NCBI GenBank assembly: GCA_047974805.1
Contig: JBKECS010000016.1
Location: 96,671-160,670, forward strand
From: JAJXUB01 sp047974805
GTDB taxonomy: Bacteria > Actinomycetota > Actinomycetes > Actinomycetales > Dermatophilaceae
Direction of reading: 5' to 3'
Length of the DNA: 64,000 bases
Program-made: the position numbers and the translations under genes
Notes under the pieces: model-generated
What the model was told of the DNA's origin: nothing
Database searches by the model: none
Seen by the model: only the letters and a program-made list of their open reading frames with translations
In this document: positions 6,903-15,846 of the stretch, piece by piece
Layout: every line of letters starts with the position of its first letter
Position numbering within the stretch: position 1 is the stretch's first letter

Positions 6903-8609
6903 TCAAAGGTCGCCGAGCACGGCCGCTGAGAGCACATCCAACCCGGTCGCGCCGAGGTCCAGCGCCCTGCGATGGAAGGCCTTGGCGTCGAAATCGATCC
7001 CTTCGCGCTGGCGCACCTGCTCGCGTAGGTTCAGCCATACCCGTTCGCCCACCTTGTAGCTCGGTGCTTGTCCGGGCCAGCCCAGGTAGCGGTCGAGTTC
7101 GAATCGCATCTGTCCCTCCCCCTGGTGGGCATGCGCGGTGAGATATGCCCAGGCTGCCTCGTAGGTCCACCGGCCGCCGCCGACCTCGGCAGGCGCCGCG
7201 AAGCCGCAGTGGATACCGATGTCGAGCACCACCCGGGCCGCCCTCAGCGACTGGGCGTCCAGCAGCCCCATGAGGTTGCCCGGATCCTCCATATAGCCCA
7301 GTTCACGCATGAGCTGTTCGGCGTACAGGGCCCAACCTTCACCGTGTCCGGAGGACCAGGCGAGCATCCGCCGGTAGCGGTTGAGCGTGTCCCGTCGCAC
7401 GATGGTCTGCCCGACCTGCAGGTGATGCCCCGGCACACCCTCGTGGTGGACGGTGGTCAGCTCCCGCCAGGTGCCGAATTCGGTCTCGCCCTTGGGCACG
7501 GACCACCACATCCGCCCTGGGCGAGTGAAGTCATCGCTCGGCCCGGTGTAGTAGATGCCGCCGGTGGCCGTCGGAGCGATCCTCGCCTCGATGGTGCGCA
7601 CCGGGTCGGGGATGTCGAAGGCGGTGCTGCCCAGGTCGGCGATGGCGCGATCAGCCCGTTCTTGCATCCACACCCGCAACGCCTCAGTGCCGTGCACCTG
7701 GTAGGCAGGGTCCGCATCGAGCTGCTCGATCGCTGCTTCGATGCCGGCTCCGGGGGCGATTCGTTCGGCGGTGGCGGACATGTCTCGACCGATCCGGGCG
7801 AGCTCTTCCTGGCCCCAGGCATACGTTTCTTGAAGGTCGATGGTGGCGCCGAGGAAGTAGCGCGAATGGAGGCGGTAGTCCGCCTCGCCCACCGCATCCT
7901 GTTCCCGGGCGCGGGGGAGGATCTGGGCCTTCAGCCGTTCGCCGGCGCGTGCGTAGGCTGCCGCCGCGGCGGACACTGCGGCCTCAAGGTCGCGGCGCGC
8001 TGGCCCCTCCAACGGCCCCTCGGTGACGCTGGCGCTGGCCAGCAGGGAGGCGAAATAGCCGTCGTCAGCCACGAGGGCGTCGCATTGATCGATGCAGGCC
8101 AGGACCTGCCGTCGAGCGGACACGCGGCCGCGGTCGACGCTTGTCACCAACGTGTCGAGATATTGATCCAGGGCTCGGGGGACCGTTCCCATCCGGGCGG
8201 CGATGGTGGCCCAATCCTCGGTGGCGTTGGTCGGCATGAGGTCGAAGACCTCGCGGATACCCTGCAGTGGCGAGGCGATGACGTCCAGGGCAGACTCGTC
8301 GATGCCCGCCTCGTAGCGTTCCTGCTCCACACCCAACCGTTCGCGCATGGTCGCGACGGTGACCTTGTCGACATCGTCGGTCGGGGTCAGGGTTGCGAGC
8401 TGGCTGAGCGTGCTGGCGCGCAACTCCGCCTGGGCTTGGTGGCCATCCGATGAAAAGTCGTCGAGGTCTCGCTCATGTCCGGGGATACCCAGTGAGGTCG
8501 CGGTCAGCGGTGACAGAGCGATCGCGGCGTCAACGTACGCGTCCGCCACAGCGTCGATGGCCGACGGGGGTCGAGGGCTGAGGGCAGGTGGCGGGGGCGG
8601 AGCGGTCAC
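6903..8609 (-). CDS. DUF885-family protein, probable zinc metallopeptidase
   Basis: This 568-residue protein is largely helical. It contains the hallmark HHEGVPGHHLQ near residue 387, an HExxPGHH-like motif that resembles zinc peptidases, and downstream SSGHGEGWALYAEQL with another conserved Glu. Members of DUF885 are annotated as carboxypeptidase-like or dipeptidyl-peptidase-like; no substrate can be inferred. No signal peptide is visible, so it is probably cytoplasmic. The start is the GTG at 8609: TAGTTT lies exactly 7 nt upstream, matching the leaderless spacing used elsewhere in the window. A Met at 8762 would be further upstream but reads through the structured element at 8707-8767. Confidence 0.75.
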   Translation of the reverse strand: MTAPPPPPALSPRPPSAIDAVADAYVDAAIALSPLTATSLGIPGHERDLDDFSSDGHQAQAELRASTLSQLATLTPTDDVDKVTVATMRERLGVEQERYEAGIDESALDVIASPLQGIREVFDLMPTNATEDWATIAARMGTVPRALDQYLDTLVTSVDRGRVSARRQVLACIDQCDALVADDGYFASLLASASVTEGPLEGPARRDLEAAVSAAAAAYARAGERLKAQILPRAREQDAVGEADYRLHSRYFLGATIDLQETYAWGQEELARIGRDMSATAERIAPGAGIEAAIEQLDADPAYQVHGTEALRVWMQERADRAIADLGSTAFDIPDPVRTIEARIAPTATGGIYYTGPSDDFTRPGRMWWSVPKGETEFGTWRELTTVHHEGVPGHHLQVGQTIVRRDTLNRYRRMLAWSSGHGEGWALYAEQLMRELGYMEDPGNLMGLLDAQSLRAARVVLDIGIHCGFAAPAEVGGGRWTYEAAWAYLTAHAHQGEGQMRFELDRYLGWPGQAPSYKVGERVWLNLREQVRQREGIDFDAKAFHRRALDLGATGLDVLSAAVLGDL

Positions 8610-8622
8610 ACCACGGAAACTA
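8610..8622 (-). promoter_or_regulatory. Leaderless-type -10 for the DUF885 gene
   Basis: TAGTTT (8622-8617) is followed by 7 nt and then the GTG start. The hexamer lies downstream of the 8707-8767 hairpin, so the DUF885 gene probably has its own start point. Confidence 0.5.
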
Positions 8623-8706
8623 CCCCGCCTGGGCTGCGCTTCGCTGCCACGCCCCACAACCAGGCCGGTCCAGGGTCTGGCACGAGAAGGGGCCGGCAGA
8701 TGGAAC

Positions 8707-8767
8707 GGCCCGTGACCCTGCCCGGTGGCGGGCATGCGCAGGGGACGACCTGCACGGGTCACGGGCC
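8707..8767 (-). terminator. Three-way-junction hairpin, terminator-like
   Basis: The outer arms, GGCCCGTGACCC at 8707-8718 and GGGTCACGGGCC at 8756-8767, are perfectly complementary over 12 bp. The 37-nt interior contains two further perfect hairpins: GCCCG-GTGG-CGGGC at 8720-8733 and GCAGG-GGACGA-CCTGC at 8738-8753. The whole predicts a three-way junction. No T-run follows on the minus strand. It could terminate the small upstream transcript or be a functional RNA domain. Confidence 0.6.
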
Positions 8768-8813
8768 GCGGTGAGTCGGTGGGATTGCGCCGTACGCAAC
8801 CTCGTCGGGGCTG

Positions 8814-8852
8814 CTAGCGCCCGCTCACCTCACGCGTCCGATAAGAATCCAC
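8814..8852 (-). CDS. Candidate 12-residue microprotein/leader peptide
   Basis: A GTG at 8852 opens a 12-codon frame reading MDSYRTREVSGR and ending in TAG at 8814-8816. Upstream, GGAAAGGAGGTGGTCC (8874-8859) matches the complement of the actinobacterial 16S rRNA 3' tail at 14 of 16 positions, with one of the two mismatches able to form a G-U pair. This is far stronger than any other ribosome-binding site in the window. AGGAGG is 12 nt from the GTG; if the whole stretch pairs, the gap is 6 nt. The peptide is too short for family assignment. I have a vague recollection of similar Thr-Arg-Glu-Val mini-ORFs in other actinobacteria but cannot confirm it. Confidence 0.45.
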   Translation of the reverse strand: MDSYRTREVSGR

Positions 8853-8885
8853 AGGGTCGGACCACCTCCTTTCCGTGTAGTTCCG

Positions 8886-8915
8886 ACCGTATGCCGACCG
8901 CCGCCGCCAGTGCAA
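8886..8915 (-). promoter_or_regulatory. Promoter for the small structured transcript
   Basis: On the minus strand TTGCAC (8915-8910) and TACGGT (8891-8886) are separated by 18 nt, a plausible principal-sigma promoter. The transcript would start near 8879, a few nucleotides before the strong ribosome-binding stretch. The rest of 8920-8989 shows nothing recognisable. Confidence 0.45.
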
Positions 8916-8989
8916 TGGCTTATCTGTCATAGCCCACAGCCCCGCCCGGCCAATACCCACCTTGCCATTGCCCTACCGCGCCTCGGCGA

Positions 8990-9035
8990 GTGGAGGTCCG
9001 AACGGGCGCTGCAGCGCACGAACGAACCTCCACCG
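8990..9035. repeat. 46-bp palindromic repeat, copy 1
   Basis: This 46-bp element matches the copy at 10110-10155 at 38 of 46 positions, including a 23-bp block of perfect identity at its right end (9013-9035). Its ends, GTGGAGGT and ACCTCCAC, are inverted, so it can form a hairpin. It sits 30 bp beyond the stop of the DUF559-like gene, and the second copy is beyond that gene's start. It may act as a terminator, but the sequence conservation goes beyond what a terminator needs. Confidence 0.65.
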
Positions 9036-9065
9036 ATCACGAATGTCCGGTGACGGCGGGCCGGG

Positions 9066-9980
9066 TCAGCGCAGCGCTGCCGCTACTTGGTCGAGGAAGG
9101 CATCTGGGTACAGGCGCAGGCCCACCAGATCAATGCGCAACACCCGTTCGTTGCCCAAGGTCACCGCATTGGCGCGCAGGTTGTCATCGGTGAGCGCCAA
9201 CCCGGCGCGATGGCCCGCTCCGTCGATCTCGACGACGAGGGACTGGCGTGCCCAACGCACGTCGAGATAGATCCGTCCGGCGGCGGTGCGGCATACGACT
9301 TGACGCTCCGGAGGCGGCAGACCTCGGCGTCGGCACAGCCGCGCGAAGTCGAGCTCGCCCAGAGAATGCGCCCCATCGCAGATGTCGTCGATCAGCGTGC
9401 GGATCAAGGCTCGTCGGGTTCGTCCGGGATGGTCTATCGCGGCCGCGCGCACTGCGTGCCCGGTGGTCAGGCGTTGTTGTACGGGCAGCAACAACAGCAG
9501 AGCCGCCTGCCGGTCACTGTGCGCCCATCGCGCGGCGTGGACAGCCGCAACTGCCGGACGGGTCCGCGGCACCCCGGCACCGGCGAGGTCCGCGTGGTCA
9601 CGATGTCGCACCTTCTTGACCGCTACCCCCTCGACCTCGGGTACGCGGGCGACGTGATGCACCGAGACCACCTCAGCGGAGGTTTCGAAGCCGACCATGC
9701 CCGCCATCTGCAGTGCCGACACGCCATCGAGAACGGCACGCGTCGCGCCGACCTCCCAGATGGCCCGCCACGCACGGGCCACGTCGCCCAGCTCGCCGGT
9801 ATGCATGGCGATCGTATGCCGCCCGTGGGCCCGCCAGCGCTGCGCGGCGAGTTGGTTGCGCACCCGATGCCGGTCGATGCCGTGGGCTCGCAAGAGTTCT
9901 CGAGACAACACCCCGCCGTGGGACCTCGCCAGTTCGGCGATACCTCGAGCGAGGTGCCGTGTCGGGACGGCGTTGGTCAT
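9066..9980 (-). CDS. AbiEi-like/DUF559-like protein with endonuclease-fold C terminus
   Basis: This 304-residue protein has an N-terminal winged-helix region: HGGVLSRELLRAHGI near residue 24, then HRVRNQL and WRAHGRHTIAMHTG, resembling the AbiEi antitoxin N-terminal domain. The C-terminal domain ends in the DUF559/Vsr-like pattern YLDVRWARQSLVVEIDGAGH, where the Asp and the Glu of VEIDG fit a PD-(D/E)xK nuclease core. Such proteins occur as multiple paralogues in Micrococcales and Nocardioides; their biology is unknown to me. No cognate toxin gene adjoins it. It is flanked by two copies of a 46-bp palindromic repeat, which hints at mobility or target recognition. Confidence 0.6.
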   Translation of the reverse strand: MTNAVPTRHLARGIAELARSHGGVLSRELLRAHGIDRHRVRNQLAAQRWRAHGRHTIAMHTGELGDVARAWRAIWEVGATRAVLDGVSALQMAGMVGFETSAEVVSVHHVARVPEVEGVAVKKVRHRDHADLAGAGVPRTRPAVAAVHAARWAHSDRQAALLLLLPVQQRLTTGHAVRAAAIDHPGRTRRALIRTLIDDICDGAHSLGELDFARLCRRRGLPPPERQVVCRTAAGRIYLDVRWARQSLVVEIDGAGHRAGLALTDDNLRANAVTLGNERVLRIDLVGLRLYPDAFLDQVAAALR

Positions 9981-10054
9981 GGGACAACGCTGCCGAGGGT
10001 GGCGTGCCGCGTCGATAACCTGCCGTGCTGCTGTGAACAACGCCCATTCGGCAT

Positions 10055-10158
10055 CTCCACCTGTGGACAAGCGGAAGGGTGGAGTGGGCCGGACCCGACG
10101 TCGTCGCCGGTGGAGGTTCATCCGGGCGTCAGAGCGCACGAACGAACCTCCACCGGCG
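10055..10158. repeat. 46-bp palindromic repeat, copy 2, with extra half-sites
   Basis: The second copy lies at 10110-10155. Its arms extend to a perfect 15-bp inverted repeat, CGCCGGTGGAGGTTC (10105-10119) with GAACCTCCACCGGCG (10144-10158), around a 24-nt loop. A further pair, CTCCACC at 10055-10061 and GGTGGAG at 10078-10084, repeats the same half-site, so four half-sites crowd the region before the DUF559-like gene and after accE. Confidence 0.65.
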
Positions 10159-10206
10159 CAGGGGAAGAACAGGGGTAGGTCAGGAAATAGGTCGAGGGGG
10201 GAGCGG

Positions 10207-10445
10207 CTAGCAGGGGAGGGCCGAGCGGGACCAACCATCGGGGCCGGGCGTCATCGAACCACGCAGCAGCCGGGCGGGATCAGACCAGGGGCTGACCGTA
10301 TGCCGCCCGCGCGCCTCGCTGCCACCACCGGCCGCGGCGAGGACGGCGACAATCGCGGCGATCTCCTCCGGCGTGGCCTGACCGGAGATGACCTTGAGCA
10401 TCGGCCGATGGCCCGACGCCTCCGATTCGGGAGCGGGCGAGGGGC

Positions 10446-10449
<4 letters not shown>
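10207..10449 (-). CDS. accE: Acyl-CoA carboxylase epsilon subunit
   Basis: This 80-residue protein has the short conserved block LKVISGQATPEEIAAIVAVLAA (residues 18-39) and a C-terminal Trp/Arg segment (SPWSDPARLLR). Both are typical of the actinobacterial epsilon subunit that helps alpha and beta subunits assemble. Its GTG start at 10449 overlaps the accD stop (GTGA), so the two are translationally coupled. Pairing a PccB/AccD5-like beta subunit with an epsilon subunit is standard for propionyl/acetyl-CoA carboxylase in this phylum. Confidence 0.85.
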
Positions 10450-12059
<1,610 letters not shown>

Positions 12060-12083
12060 GTCGGGCAGCCTAGCCTTGGCGTC
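12060..12083. promoter_or_regulatory. Overlapping divergent leaderless promoters, accD5/birA
   Basis: In AGCCTAGCCT (12067-12076) the minus-strand -10 TAGGCT (12072-12067) and the plus-strand -10 TAGCCT (12071-12076) share the TA at 12071-12072. Each lies 7 nt from its start codon. The two start codons are only 24 bp apart. Confidence 0.65.
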
Positions 12084-12914
12084 GTGGGAAACGGGATGGA
12101 TATCGCACGTGTGCTGGACCACGTTCGCGCCGACAACGGCCCGTGGCAGGACGTGCGCTGGCTGGCGTCGGTGGGCTCCACGAATGCCGCGGCAGCGAAG
12201 GATCCCCGCCCATGGACCGCCCTGATCGCCGGGGAGCAGACCGCCGGCCGCGGTCGGCTGGACCGAGGCTGGGTCACTGAGGCCGGGCACGGCCTGGCCA
12301 TCTCGGCAGTGCTGCCATCGGTGACCGATCCGGGATGGCTGCCACTGTTGGCGGGCTGGGCCGTTCGTGAAGCAGTGAAGGTCGTCACCGGGATCGAGAC
12401 GGCGCTGAAGTGGCCGAACGACGTCATCGCTGTAGGTGCCGGCCCCGACGGCGAGGACGGCAAGCTGGCAGGGATTCTGTGCCAGGCGGTCCCCGAGACG
12501 ATCATCGTCGGGGTGGGTCTGAACATCACCAGCGCCGAGGCAGGCGCGCCGGCCCCGATGGCGGTGTCCCTGACAGATCTGGGCGCCCCCGATCTCGATC
12601 AAGAGCTGCTCGTGGCCGAACTCCTCAACGGCCTGACCCGGGTCCACAGCTCGCTGGTGTGCGCTGACGGCCGCGAACCGGATCTTGCCGATGCCTATCG
12701 GGCAGGCTGCGCGACCATCGGCCGGCAGGTGCTAATTCATCGGCCAGGAAACGTGAGACAGGCAGTGTCGGTTTTGGACGTGGACCAGTACGGTCATCTG
12801 TGCGGGCTGGACGAGTTTTCGCACGAGGTGTCGTTCGCTGCGGGCGACATCGTGCATGTCCGTCCCGCGCCTGCTCAGCCATCGCTTCACCCTGGGAAAG
12901 GGGGGTATGCGTGA
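12084..12914 (+). CDS. birA: Biotin--[acetyl-CoA-carboxylase] ligase
   Basis: This protein of about 276 residues activates biotin as biotinyl-AMP and attaches it to the carrier domain of acyl-CoA carboxylases. The catalytic domain shows VGSTNAAAAKD, the nucleotide-binding GEQTAGRGRLDRGW, LKWPNDV, the GKLAGIL lysine loop and VGLNI. A small C-terminal domain follows. There is no N-terminal helix-turn-helix, so this is a class I, non-repressor ligase. I place the start at GTG 12084, because TAGCCT lies 7 nt upstream in the window's leaderless pattern; ATG 12096 is the alternative. It is divergent from accD5-accE and overlaps the adenylate cyclase gene by 4 nt. Confidence 0.88.
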   Translation: MGNGMDIARVLDHVRADNGPWQDVRWLASVGSTNAAAAKDPRPWTALIAGEQTAGRGRLDRGWVTEAGHGLAISAVLPSVTDPGWLPLLAGWAVREAVKVVTGIETALKWPNDVIAVGAGPDGEDGKLAGILCQAVPETIIVGVGLNITSAEAGAPAPMAVSLTDLGAPDLDQELLVAELLNGLTRVHSSLVCADGREPDLADAYRAGCATIGRQVLIHRPGNVRQAVSVLDVDQYGHLCGLDEFSHEVSFAAGDIVHVRPAPAQPSLHPGKGGYA

Positions 12915-14029
12915 GTCTGGACAGCCCGCAACGGTCGCTGGATGACTCCGAGGATGACCCCGGCCGGGGTCGATCCTGGGAGGCCGGGGTCGAACAGCGG
13001 CTGCTGGGTGAACCAGCCAGCCTGCGCCGGCGCGATATCGCCGCCGACGCTGAGGTCTCACTGGCCTCGGCGCGCAAGTTCTGGCATGCGTTGGGCTTTC
13101 CCATGGCCCAGGACGAGGACGTGGTCTTTACCCAGGCGGATCTGGCGGCCCTGCGCCGCGCCGCGGGCATGGTGCGCGACGGCTCTCTCGATGAGTCGAC
13201 AGCACTCGCGCTGACCCGAGCTTTCGCGCGGACCGCGGACCGGCTGGCGGTATGGCAGACCCAGCTGATGGGTGAGGCTCTCAGCCCGGAGGACCTCGCG
13301 CCCCCGACCGAGAAGGACACCCGGGCGATCACCGACCTGTCCGTGGCGGTCCGGGCCACCGACCGGCTCATGGACATCGCCGATGAGATCGAGCCTCTGC
13401 TCGTGTATGCCTGGCGGCGACACCTGGCTGCGGCCATCACCCGGATGCGTTCGGACGCGGCCGGGGCGGTCGACGCGTCCGCGCCCGAACGGGTGGTCGG
13501 CTTCGCTGATCTGGTGAACTTCACCTCGCTGGTCCGGCGAATGTCGGAGCGTCAGCTGTCCGCGCTGGTTCAGCAGTTCGAACGGCTGGCCTCGGATGTC
13601 GTCGTCGCCCACGGTGGCCGAGTGATCAAGACCGTCGGTGACGAGGTGCTGTTCGTCCACCAGCTTCCCGGGCCTGCGGCGGCCATTGCTGTGGACCTGG
13701 TTGATGCCATGGCCGAAGATGCCGTGCTCCCGGACGTGCGGGTCGGAATGTCCATCGGGCCGGTGCTGTCCAGGCTGGCGGATGTCTTCGGCGTGACGGT
13801 GAACCGGGCCAGCCGGTTGACTTCGGTCACCCCGCCCGGACAGGTCTACGTCGATGATCACCTCGCGCGCCGGTTGGCGAGCATCTCCGGGTTCGATCTG
13901 AGCGTCACCCGACGGCGCAACCTTCGTGGCATCGGATTCGTCACCCCCAGCGAGCTGACCCGGGCCGGCTTCCACCGCGACGGTGCCCGGCAGCCGTGGA
14001 CCCCATCGACCGGCTATCAAGGCGACTAG
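12911..14029 (+). CDS. Class III adenylate cyclase with Rv1264-like regulatory domain
   Basis: This 372-residue soluble protein has an N-terminal helical regulatory domain (about 35-170). It resembles the autoinhibitory, pH-responsive region of M. tuberculosis Rv1264, including RRDIAADAEVSLASARKFWHALGF. The catalytic domain (about 195-345) retains all expected residues: metal Asp200 (FADL) and Asp244 (VGDEV), substrate-specifying Lys240 and Asp291, and transition-state Asn298 and Arg302 (NRASR). It should therefore make cAMP as a homodimer. The GTG at 12911 overlaps the birA stop, implying co-translation with the biotin ligase. No transmembrane segment is visible. Confidence 0.85.
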   Translation: MSLDSPQRSLDDSEDDPGRGRSWEAGVEQRLLGEPASLRRRDIAADAEVSLASARKFWHALGFPMAQDEDVVFTQADLAALRRAAGMVRDGSLDESTALALTRAFARTADRLAVWQTQLMGEALSPEDLAPPTEKDTRAITDLSVAVRATDRLMDIADEIEPLLVYAWRRHLAAAITRMRSDAAGAVDASAPERVVGFADLVNFTSLVRRMSERQLSALVQQFERLASDVVVAHGGRVIKTVGDEVLFVHQLPGPAAAIAVDLVDAMAEDAVLPDVRVGMSIGPVLSRLADVFGVTVNRASRLTSVTPPGQVYVDDHLARRLASISGFDLSVTRRRNLRGIGFVTPSELTRAGFHRDGARQPWTPSTGYQGD

Positions 14030-14114
14030 GTGTCCCCCGGTTAGTCGGGAACCGAAGCCGACATCCTCGGCGACATTCCGGCAGCGCCTGCCGACACGCC
14101 CGGGCGCGACCCTC

Positions 14115-14127
14115 TAGCATGTGGGCA
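14115..14127 (+). promoter_or_regulatory. Leaderless -10 for the response regulator
   Basis: TAGCAT (14115-14120) is followed by 7 nt and ATG 14128. This spacing decides between ATG 14128 and an in-frame ATG at 14119, which lies inside the hexamer. Confidence 0.55.
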
Positions 14128-14817
14128 ATGACGCACGTGTTGTTGGCCGAAGACGACCCGGCCATCTCCGAACCGCTCGCGCGGGCCTTGCGGCGCGAGG
14201 GGTACCACGTTGACGTCCTCGATGACGGTGAACGGGCCCTGGTCGCCGGCCGGTACGGCGCCGACCTCATGCTCTTGGACATCGGTCTGCCGCATCTGGA
14301 CGGGTTGGAGGTATGCCGACGGCTGCGCACCGAAGGACACACCTTCCCGATCCTCATCCTCACCGCGCGCACCGAAGAGGTTGACACCGTCGTCGGTCTC
14401 GATGCGGGCGCTGACGACTATGTGGCCAAACCGTTCCGGCTGGCGGAACTGCTGGCCCGAACCCGGGCGCTGATGCGGCGCAACACCAACGGCACGTCCG
14501 GAACTGGCCCAGGGAGCCCGCCGGCAACGGTCCGAATCGATGAGGGTGGCCGGCGTGCCTTCCTCGGAGAGAAGGAACTGCAGCTGACCGCCAAGGAGTT
14601 CGAGCTACTCCGGGTGCTCGTCCGGGAGGAGGGCAGGGTGGTCTCCCGCGACCAGCTCATGCGGGAGATCTGGGACATGGCCTGGTTCGGCTCCACCAAG
14701 ACCTTGGACATGCACATCTCCGTGCTGCGACGCAAACTCGGCGACGACGCCAACGAGCACCGGTTCATCACCACGGTGCGGGGCGTCGGGTTCCGGTTCG
14801 ACTCCGGCACCGGCTAG
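14128..14817 (+). CDS. OmpR/PhoB-family response regulator
   Basis: This 229-residue two-domain regulator has a receiver domain (1-120): acidic pocket Glu-Asp-Asp at 8-10, phospho-acceptor Asp51 in LLDIGLP, the switch Thr in LTART and Lys in AKPF. The C-terminal winged helix (about 140-228) includes LTAKEFELLRVL, VVSRDQLMREIW and the recognition/wing segment ending TTVRGVGFRF. It lies 6 bp before a histidine kinase on the same strand, so the pair is a two-component system. The signal is not evident; nearby genes (adenylate cyclase, GtrA) do not decide it. Confidence 0.9.
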   Translation: MTHVLLAEDDPAISEPLARALRREGYHVDVLDDGERALVAGRYGADLMLLDIGLPHLDGLEVCRRLRTEGHTFPILILTARTEEVDTVVGLDAGADDYVAKPFRLAELLARTRALMRRNTNGTSGTGPGSPPATVRIDEGGRRAFLGEKELQLTAKEFELLRVLVREEGRVVSRDQLMREIWDMAWFGSTKTLDMHISVLRRKLGDDANEHRFITTVRGVGFRFDSGTG

Positions 14818-14823
14818 CCGACC

Positions 14824-15846
14824 ATGCGGGCTCTCCTGCTGCGCTCGACGATGATGGCGGTGGCAGCGGCCTTGTTGGTGATCGGCATCCCCAGCCTCAC
14901 CGTGGTGACGTGGCTGGCGACCGAACCTGCCGAACAGGGCCATCGGATGCTGGACCTGCTGTCCTCGCCTCCTTCCCGGCTGCTCCTGTTAACGGTCTCC
15001 CTTCTCCCGGTCGTGGTGGGGCTGGCGGTCGGTGCCGTGGTGGCCCGCCGTCAGGCCGATCACATCGGCGGGCTGATGGACACCCTTGCCGACCGGGCGG
15101 AGAGCTTCGGTCAGGGCCGAGTGCGCCAGCCTCGGCTGGACAGCGGCATACCCGAGGTGGATCGACTCGACGCGGCAATGTCGCGGCGGGCCGCCGAACT
15201 CGCCGCGTCGCTGGCCTCCTCCCGGGACTTCGCGGCGGATGCCTCGCACCAGCTGCGGACCCCCTTGACCGCGCTGCTCATGCGCCTGGACGAGATTTCC
15301 ACCACCGATGACCTCGATGTTGCCCGGGAGGAGGCCAATACCGCTATCGAACAGGTGGAGCGCCTAGCCCGGGTCGTCGATGACCTGCGGGAGCGGAACC
15401 GGCCCGATGACGGCTCCCTGCCGAATGTCTCGTTGGACTCGGTTATCGCCTCACTGCAGCGCGAATGGCAACCGGCCTTCGCCCAGGCCCGTCGTTCGGT
15501 GCGCGTGGCCGGCGAGCGGGGGCTGATCGTTCAGGCCAGCCGCGGCGCCCTTGCCCAGATTCTGTCCACCCTGCTGGAAAACACGCTGGCGCACGGTGCG
15601 GGCACGGTCGAGGTCCTGGCCCGCCGCTCCGGACCGTCCGTGGTCGTCTCCGTTGAGGACCAGGGGCGCGGGATCGACCCTGGCCTGGCACCGCACATTT
15701 TCGAGCGGGCGGTCTCGACGTCGGGGTCGGGGCTCGGGCTCGCCTTGGCGCGCGACCTCGCCTCATCCAACGGCGGGCGGCTGGAACTGCTCAGCACCCA
15801 GCCCGCGGTCTTCGGACTGTTCCTCAGCGAGGGGGTAGTGCGCTGA
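14824..15846 (+). CDS. Sensor histidine kinase
   Basis: This 340-residue membrane kinase has two N-terminal transmembrane helices (about 8-30 and 52-74) with a very short extracytoplasmic loop of about 20 residues. A HAMP-like linker is followed by the dimerisation box with His142 (SHQLRTPLTA) and an HATPase domain with LLENTLAHG (N box), VEDQGRGID (G1) and SGSGLGLALA (G2). The small outer loop suggests it senses membrane state or relies on a partner rather than a large external ligand. It follows its response regulator and overlaps the convergent gtrA gene by 23 nt at its 3' end. Confidence 0.9.
   Translation: MRALLLRSTMMAVAAALLVIGIPSLTVVTWLATEPAEQGHRMLDLLSSPPSRLLLLTVSLLPVVVGLAVGAVVARRQADHIGGLMDTLADRAESFGQGRVRQPRLDSGIPEVDRLDAAMSRRAAELAASLASSRDFAADASHQLRTPLTALLMRLDEISTTDDLDVAREEANTAIEQVERLARVVDDLRERNRPDDGSLPNVSLDSVIASLQREWQPAFAQARRSVRVAGERGLIVQASRGALAQILSTLLENTLAHGAGTVEVLARRSGPSVVVSVEDQGRGIDPGLAPHIFERAVSTSGSGLGLALARDLASSNGGRLELLSTQPAVFGLFLSEGVVR

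Larger units (their letters stand above)
8707..8880 (-). ncRNA. Candidate structured small transcript carrying a 12-codon ORF
   Basis: Downstream of a recognisable promoter (8886-8915) the minus strand encodes, in order, a Shine-Dalgarno-like stretch nearly complementary to the whole 16S 3' tail, a 12-codon reading frame, a hairpin with TTGCG/CGCAA arms (8795-8799 with 8785-8789), a possible GGTGAG/CTCACC pairing (8824-8829 with 8770-8775), and the three-way junction at 8707-8767. The DUF885 gene has its own leaderless -10 further on, so this looks like a free-standing RNA or microgene. The parts are seen in the sequence; their function is inferred. Confidence 0.45.

Noticed and set aside
8859..8874. 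Possible 16S rRNA 3'-end fragment on the plus strand (GGACCACCTCCTTTCC)
   Set aside because: The adjacent bases do not resemble the rest of the 16S 3' region, so it is read as a Shine-Dalgarno-like stretch on the minus strand.
9066..9980. Type IV toxin-antitoxin pair (AbiEi with AbiEii)
   Set aside because: No nucleotidyltransferase toxin gene adjoins; the C-terminal nuclease-like domain occupies the rest of the protein.
8990..10158. CRISPR array or insertion sequence
   Set aside because: Only two repeat copies, about 1.1 kb apart, with a non-transposase gene between and no spacers or target-site duplication.
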